The position numbers and the translations under genes are program-made. 64,000 bases of DNA from the NCBI RefSeq assembly GCF_015674855.1, contig NZ_JADMLG010000010.1:268201-332200 (forward strand), written 5' to 3'. The notes below the pieces were generated by a model, which worked only from the letters and a program-made list of their open reading frames with translations, was not told the origin of the DNA and did not search any database. Shown here piece by piece: positions 59,542 through 64,000 of this stretch. The DNA is from Nocardia bovistercoris (lineage in GTDB: Bacteria; Actinomycetota; Actinomycetes; Mycobacteriales; Mycobacteriaceae). The number at the start of each line of letters is the position of its first letter. The stretch's first letter is position 1.

Positions 59542-59735
59542 TGCTGGACGGTGAACTGCTGGAACGGATCGCCTGCTACAACACCGGGTGGGCGTCATCC
59601 AGCGTCACCGCGGCGCATTCGGCCATGCAGGTGCACTTGGAGTGCTTGGTGGGTGAGTGTGCGGCCAAGACGGCGGCGTATCGGAGGTTGAGGGAGGCTG
59701 GGGTTTTGGTGCCGGATGCGGGGAGAAGAAGTTGA
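59538..59735 (+). CDS. Small hypothetical protein
   Basis: 65 aa from GTG 59538 or ATG 59541, overlapping the winged-helix gene. Helical (AHSAMQVHLECLVGECAAKT). No family recognised. Confidence 0.5.
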   Translation: MMLDGELLERIACYNTGWASSSVTAAHSAMQVHLECLVGECAAKTAAYRRLREAGVLVPDAGRRS

Positions 59736-59866
59736 CTGGCAGCGAAGCGGGTCGAAGCCCCGTATCCGCCTCTATCCGAGTTCCGAATATAAGACGATCG
59801 TAAGGTTTTATATCCGAGTCCCCTCCCAGCCTTGGTTGCGTTGATGGTGCCAAGTAGTTGCTGTGC

Positions 59867-59894
59867 TATAGTCACACGCTTGTAATTCGTGTGA
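59867..59894 (+). promoter_or_regulatory. -10 element and palindrome upstream of gajA
   Basis: TATAGT (59867-59872) is a good -10; the -35 is unclear. Arms TCACACG (59872-59878) and CGTGTGA (59888-59894) overlap the expected transcription start, suggesting repressor control of the Gabija-like pair. The whole 198-bp gap is AT-rich and has no gene. Confidence 0.5.
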
Positions 59895-59933
59895 TCGACT
59901 AGCCCTGTTGGCGCATGGGCAAAGCTCAAGGGG

Positions 59934-61784
59934 ATGGATGTGAGACTTTCGGAAGTTTCGCTAAGCAACTTTCGGAGCTGCCAGAAGGTTACTGCCTGCC
60001 TAGCAGAGGATCTGACGGTTATCGTCGGCGAAAATGCATCTGGGAAAAGTGCAATAATTGACGGAATTCGGTTTGCAACGATTCCCGCTATCGAGGGGAA
60101 AGGGATTCGGTTTTCTGCCGAGTTTGACGTCACGCGCGGAATAGGGGCCACAGAGGTATCGATATCGGCAGAGTATTGTGATCTGACGGACTCCGAGAAG
60201 GCCGTGTACCTCGCTGCGTTGATCGATCCCGATGACATGCTCCGATATAATGTCACTTTTTCTACAAGCCTAGATCTACCCTATTGGCGCGCGGCATATC
60301 ATTCAATCGGCAAGCTGGTAGTCGATGATCCAGAGCCGATTAACCGCAAACGAATAGCGCATGTATATCTCCCGCCACTTCGCGATGCCGTACGAGAGCT
60401 GGACTCAGGCAACGGCGAGCGCTTGGCGGAGGTTTTAAAGGTCTTGACAGCCGGAGACAAGTCAAGGCGCGAGGGATTCGTCAATGATGCAAACAAGGTA
60501 CTGGCTCAGGTGGCAGAACTTGATTTGCCAGAAGACGCACGCAAGGAAATATCTGGGCACCTTCACAAGATTACTCCGCCAAGTAGAACTCACAACGTGA
60601 GGCTTGTCGGAAAGGAACAAGAACTCAGAAGACTTGCTGCGCTGTTACGAATGCAGCTAGCGGATGATCACATCGATCCACTAAGGCTGGCGTCGTCCGG
60701 CCTCGGATACGCGAATCTGATGTATATCGCCACAGTTATTGTACAGTTAGTGAATGCCAAGGATTACGATCTAACGATACTTCTGGTCGAGGAACCGGAG
60801 GCACATCTTCATCCGCAGCTTCAAGCTGTACTTCTTCACTACCTGGAACAGCAGGCGGCCGAGTCACGCAAAAGGAAACCAATTGGGCTTGAGCCAGCAG
60901 GCAGAGTACAGGTGATTGTCTCAACCCATTCCCCTAACCTAGCCAGCAGCGTTGCCATCGAAAAAGTCCTCGTAGTCTCACGTGATCAGGATGCCGATGG
61001 CCGCTGGCGGACAAGCACAACCCCGCTCGGCGGCCTAAAGTTGACGAAACCGGAATTTCGCAAGCTAAACCGGTATCTTTCGGTAACACGTTCTGCACTT
61101 CTTTTTGCTCGTCATGTTGTACTAGTCGAAGGTATCGCCGAATCGCTAGTAATCCCTGAATTCGCCAGGAAACTGTACTCAGACGATCCAGATCTGCTTC
61201 GTCACCTGGCTGGCATATCCTTCGTGGCAATTGATGGCGTCGATTTTGAACCATATTTGAAACTCCTACTCTCCGGTTCGTCTAACCGTGTGGATAAAGT
61301 TATCGTAATTACGGATGGCGATCCAATTAAGAAGACCGGAGTTAGACAGGGCGATAGCCGCAGGGATCGCTATAGAGAACTATTTCAGGGGGATAGTCGC
61401 CTCGAAGTCTTTGTCGGCGGCACCACCTTTGAGGCCGAGTTATTCTCTCACGTCAAAAACTATGCGATTCTCCGTGAAGCTTTTGTGAGACTTCACGAGC
61501 GTTCGAGAGAAAAATGGGATAATCTGTTTGGAGAACTTGGATTGGACACCGAAGTTCGCGCTAACGCTTTTGCGGAAGCTCTGCGTGCGGACAAGGGTGG
61601 AATCGATATCGGTAAAGGAGACTTCGCCCATGTCATATGCGAGATGATTGCTGAACACTCCGGCAAGCTCGATGAGATTGTATCTCTGCCGACGTACATT
61701 GAGGGCGCCCTCAGCGCGCTACGAAAAGCCCTAAAGCCGCCTACTGAGAATTCATCTATTGTGGATGTGGCAAGTTGTCCATAG
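59934..61784 (+). CDS. gajA: Gabija-like GajA: OLD-family ATPase-TOPRIM nuclease
   Basis: 616 aa from ATG 59934, with AAGGGG upstream. ABC-type ATPase halves: Walker A TVIVGENASGKSAIIDGIRF near 32 and LLVEEPEAHLHPQLQAVLLH near 284 (signature/Walker B), followed by STHSPNLASS near 329. The TOPRIM domain follows: VVLVEGIAESLVIPEFARKL near 396 and VIVITDGDP near 459 supply the acidic catalytic residues. This is the GajA layout; GajA nicks DNA when nucleotide levels fall during phage infection. The UvrD-like gene overlaps its end, completing a Gabija-type operon. The AT-rich composition suggests transfer from elsewhere. Confidence 0.88.
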   Translation: MDVRLSEVSLSNFRSCQKVTACLAEDLTVIVGENASGKSAIIDGIRFATIPAIEGKGIRFSAEFDVTRGIGATEVSISAEYCDLTDSEKAVYLAALIDPDDMLRYNVTFSTSLDLPYWRAAYHSIGKLVVDDPEPINRKRIAHVYLPPLRDAVRELDSGNGERLAEVLKVLTAGDKSRREGFVNDANKVLAQVAELDLPEDARKEISGHLHKITPPSRTHNVRLVGKEQELRRLAALLRMQLADDHIDPLRLASSGLGYANLMYIATVIVQLVNAKDYDLTILLVEEPEAHLHPQLQAVLLHYLEQQAAESRKRKPIGLEPAGRVQVIVSTHSPNLASSVAIEKVLVVSRDQDADGRWRTSTTPLGGLKLTKPEFRKLNRYLSVTRSALLFARHVVLVEGIAESLVIPEFARKLYSDDPDLLRHLAGISFVAIDGVDFEPYLKLLLSGSSNRVDKVIVITDGDPIKKTGVRQGDSRRDRYRELFQGDSRLEVFVGGTTFEAELFSHVKNYAILREAFVRLHERSREKWDNLFGELGLDTEVRANAFAEALRADKGGIDIGKGDFAHVICEMIAEHSGKLDEIVSLPTYIEGALSALRKALKPPTENSSIVDVASCP

Positions 61785-63577
61785 ATAAGTTGAGTGACGC
61801 GCAACAGTCAATCCTCAATCCGGACATACGGTTGGTTGAAGCAGGGCCGGGCGCGGGCAAGACGCGCGCGATCGTTCGACGATTTATAGAAAGTTCAGAA
61901 CGCAGTTGTCGAGGGGTTGCTTTCCTCTCATTCACCAATGCGGCAGTAAGCGAGGCAACTGCACGTTGCGCAGAAACGCCCGATGTCGTACGAGCCCCAA
62001 ATTTCATTGGAACGTTCGACCGCTTTATTCATCGCTACCTAGTCACACCGGCTGTAATCCGAGAAACTGGTAAGCAACCGCGATATGTCGACAGTTGGAA
62101 TGATATATCGGATAGCCGTGGAATGACACCGAAGATTCGACACAAAGATGTGAATGGAACCGGTCTTCTGCTTGCTAACTTTCGAATAGATGCGAACGGC
62201 GATGTTTCATATCCTGTAGATGCCCCGAGGGTGGATGAATCGTATGTCGCATCACTCAAGAAGGAAGCAATTTCTCCCAGAGATTTACTATGGAAGGCGA
62301 AGGGGCAAATATCCGGCCTTGTCAGAAGCGGGATATACGACTCTGATCAGTCTCGGTTGAAGGCATTGCAATTGCTGCACGATGGTCGCTCCGAGTGGCT
62401 TAGGCAACGCCTTGCGCATCGTTTTGAAGAAGTTATTATCGATGAGTTTCAAGATTGTTCGTCGCTGGATCACAGGCTTATAGCTGGATTGAAATCCATA
62501 GGAATTAGAATAATTGCAGTGGCTGACCCTGATCAAGCAATATACGAATTTCGTCACGCATCACCTGAAGCCTATGCTCTATATCGATCTCAGCTCACCG
62601 CGATGGAAGTTGTTCACTTGGTCGACAATTACAGGTCGTCGGCTGCAATTTGCATGCTGGTTTCCAGCCTCAGAACCATAGGTGATGGTCAAATCGTATC
62701 AAAGAGACCGATCGACGCGAAGGTCCGGTGTGCAGAACGCATCCATGTAGTGTCAGGCGACAGTCTTGATGCCCGTTTGAAATTCGACGAGCTATCGACC
62801 GATCTCGGCATCGCTCGCTCTGAGCGTATAGCTTTGTCTGCGACACGAAAGGGGGCAGCTATCCTTGCTGGCCGAGACACCATTGAGGCGGCTGGTAAAC
62901 ATTGCTCGTCTCAGATTCTGCAAGGTCTCGCAATCTTGAGTGAAAGTAGGGTTGCAGAGGTCAGGAAGGAGGCAATTTCTCAGATCGAAGATATTATCCT
63001 TTCTACTTTCAAATTCCCCGACGAGCCTGGTTGTAAAACCAAACAGGCACGACTGGAGATCGCAGGTCTCACGCCTGGCGATCTCCGAGGAATCGTAGGA
63101 GTACTTCTGTCGGAATCCCGTGGCTGGACGAGCCCTTCGGCAGCAATTGAATCTATTCGAGATGTTATTTCTACCGAGCTTGCGAGGGGTTGTATTGGGA
63201 TAAAGCCCACGAAGGCGCGTTTTAAGGATATAGAAGGTGCTGCTTGGAATCGCTGGAAAAGATCTAGCGGCTCTGTATTCGACCTATCAGCCCTAGCTGC
63301 AGCTCATACCTACGCCGTAAAGGGAAAAGAGTACGATGCTGTACTGCTGGATATAGAGGAGTCGCCGAAAGGGGGCCGTCCGCATGTCTTAGATTTGTGG
63401 CGATCTGGAGAAACGCACGAGGCAGTGCGCGTTCTCTATGTGGGCGCGAGTAGGGCGCGACGACTTCTAGTGCTGGCTACCTCACCTCGACACTTCTCCA
63501 CCCTGCGTAAAATTCTCGAAGATGCAAATATACCTACAGACTATGATGAAGCAGGAATGTTGGCTCTGTCTCTTTGA
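61775..63577 (+). CDS. gajB: Gabija-like GajB: UvrD/PcrA-type helicase
   Basis: 600 aa; start is probably TTG 61775, overlapping the gajA stop by 10 nt. Superfamily-1 motifs in order: Walker A VEAGPGAGKTRAIVRRFIES near 25, motif Ia FLSFTNAAVSEAT, Walker B EVIIDEFQDCSSLDHRL near 223, motif III AVADPDQAIYEFRHAS, motif IV-like HLVDNYRSS, and AVRVLYVGASRARRLLVLAT near 555. It is shorter than UvrD, as GajB usually is. Together with GajA it forms the two-gene Gabija defence set. Confidence 0.87.
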   Translation: MSIDKLSDAQQSILNPDIRLVEAGPGAGKTRAIVRRFIESSERSCRGVAFLSFTNAAVSEATARCAETPDVVRAPNFIGTFDRFIHRYLVTPAVIRETGKQPRYVDSWNDISDSRGMTPKIRHKDVNGTGLLLANFRIDANGDVSYPVDAPRVDESYVASLKKEAISPRDLLWKAKGQISGLVRSGIYDSDQSRLKALQLLHDGRSEWLRQRLAHRFEEVIIDEFQDCSSLDHRLIAGLKSIGIRIIAVADPDQAIYEFRHASPEAYALYRSQLTAMEVVHLVDNYRSSAAICMLVSSLRTIGDGQIVSKRPIDAKVRCAERIHVVSGDSLDARLKFDELSTDLGIARSERIALSATRKGAAILAGRDTIEAAGKHCSSQILQGLAILSESRVAEVRKEAISQIEDIILSTFKFPDEPGCKTKQARLEIAGLTPGDLRGIVGVLLSESRGWTSPSAAIESIRDVISTELARGCIGIKPTKARFKDIEGAAWNRWKRSSGSVFDLSALAAAHTYAVKGKEYDAVLLDIEESPKGGRPHVLDLWRSGETHEAVRVLYVGASRARRLLVLATSPRHFSTLRKILEDANIPTDYDEAGMLALSL

Positions 63578-63684
63578 TCTTAATCTGGAACTCTTTGGAC
63601 AAAGATACAGAGATCCACGATGTGCGAGGACGCAGATATCGATGTCGCTATTTTCCCAATTCAAACACGGTGGTTAGCGCGCGT

Positions 63685-63700
63685 GTCCCCCTCCGGACAC
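63685..63700 (+). other. attR core with original tRNA 3' end
   Basis: GTCCCCCTCCGGACAC, followed by CAG so that the tRNA CCA is restored here. Element side: GGTGGTTA at 63669-63676 is the matching attP arm. Confidence 0.85.
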
Positions 63701-63719
63701 CAGATCATTGCCTTTCAAA

Positions 63720-63743
63720 CCTGCGCCAACCGGCGCAGGTTTT
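63720..63743 (+). terminator. Rho-independent terminator, originally of the right tRNA-Leu
   Basis: CCTGCGCC and GGCGCAGG with a 4-nt loop, followed by TTTT. Equivalent to the hairpin after the left tRNA. Beyond it, up to the window end, I see no gene. Confidence 0.8.
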
Positions 63744-64000
63744 GGCGTTTCTGGGCTCCTGCGGATGACTTCCAGCAGCCTGGTGCCCTCATCGGTGAGG
63801 CGTTTCGAGCGTCGACTCGGGCGCGATGGCGGGCGTCTGTGAGTCACCGCGGTGATCGGCTACCGCACTGGAACCTGACTTCGGACAGATGTTGATCTTG
63901 GGAGTGTTCGCGGCCGGGTGATCAGCGGGTTCGCTGTCGCCGGGGGCCTGAGTTTGCGCACTAACTCGATCTTCGTAGGGTGGGCCGGGTGGCCTACGTG

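Larger units (their letters stand above)
37283..63700. mobile_element. tRNA-Leu-integrated element of about 26.4 kb (ICE-like) with defence cargo
   Basis: Bounded by a 16-bp direct repeat, GTCCCCCTCCGGACAC, at 37283-37298 (tRNA 3' end) and 63685-63700. Gene content: serine recombinase, tyrosine integrase and excisionase, a transfer module with a TraG/HerA-like ATPase and replication-relaxation protein, regulators, a NACHT ATPase and a Gabija-like pair. Parts (about 50.1-54.3 and 59.8-63.6 kb) are clearly more AT-rich than the flanking chromosome. No complete relaxase or full type-IV secretion set is seen, so autonomous transfer is uncertain. Confidence 0.85.
63674..63858 (-). pseudogene. Possible 3' remnant of another recombinase beyond the right att core
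   Basis: On the minus strand the frame reads RRSKRLTDEGTRLLEVIRRS, then PETPKPAPVGAGLKGN and stops at 63674. About 80 bp match the flank of the left tRNA-Leu (36161-36240), including the terminator. An in-frame stop lies just upstream. Either an old recombinase tail or simply the shared tRNA downstream flank. Confidence 0.35.

Noticed and set aside
59576..60256. 226-aa minus-strand frame over the gajA start
   Set aside because: Antisense to gajA and to the gajA promoter; no motif.

Overview
The window is high-GC actinobacterial chromosome, most like Nocardia or a close mycolic-acid relative. This is an inference from codon use, the many GTG/TTG starts, a DosR/DevR-type promoter box beside a universal stress protein and a ribosome-hibernation factor, and the mix of NRPS and radical-SAM genes. 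It falls into a chromosomal part (1-36.3 kb) and a mobile element of about 26.4 kb (37.28-63.70 kb) inserted in a tRNA-Leu(GAG) gene.

Chromosomal part. A very large NRPS gene, cut by the left edge, ends a peptide assembly line: A(Thr)-T-E, C-A-T, C-A(Val-like, with N-methyltransferase)-T-TE. Next come a Tic20-like membrane protein, a short MgtE, and a dormancy-type pair (tandem-USP protein and S30AE-type hibernation factor) flanking a DosR-like box. An alpha/beta hydrolase follows, then a caspase-TPR protein paired with an HTH-TM-periplasmic-binding-protein fusion (a possible NLR-like signalling or conflict module). After that lie GNAT, AraC and SDR genes and a PAS-GGDEF cyclase. The most unusual chromosomal locus is a complete hxsA-hxsD-hxsB-hxsC set: a secreted His-Xaa-Ser repeat protein, a small partner and two radical SAM maturases. 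It is preceded by a 22-codon ORF that overlaps the hxsA start. A TetR regulator with a clear operator then controls an exported beta-propeller/GMC-oxidoreductase pair.

Junction zone (33.7-37.3 kb). Two tRNA-Leu(GAG) genes point away from each other. Outside the left one lie debris of two different large serine recombinases, joined by an IS4-family element with 39-bp perfect terminal repeats and no target duplication.

Mobile element. A large serine recombinase whose 3' end runs into the tRNA, plus a tyrosine integrase/excisionase pair, sit at the left end. A leftward transfer module follows (replication-relaxation protein, TraG/HerA-like ATPase, MT-A70 methylase, OmpA-like lipoprotein, small membrane proteins). 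A palindrome with three short direct repeats separates it from a rightward, AT-richer cargo module: a 259-aa unknown plus a membrane NACHT ATPase. Regulators come next (XRE-TPR, and an XRE-DUF5753/DUF6879/unknown trio), and finally a Gabija-like gajA-gajB anti-phage pair. The 16-bp att core is repeated at both ends, and the joined ends rebuild an attP with symmetrical arms. Elements of this kind are expected to excise, transfer and carry phage defence; that is inference from gene content.
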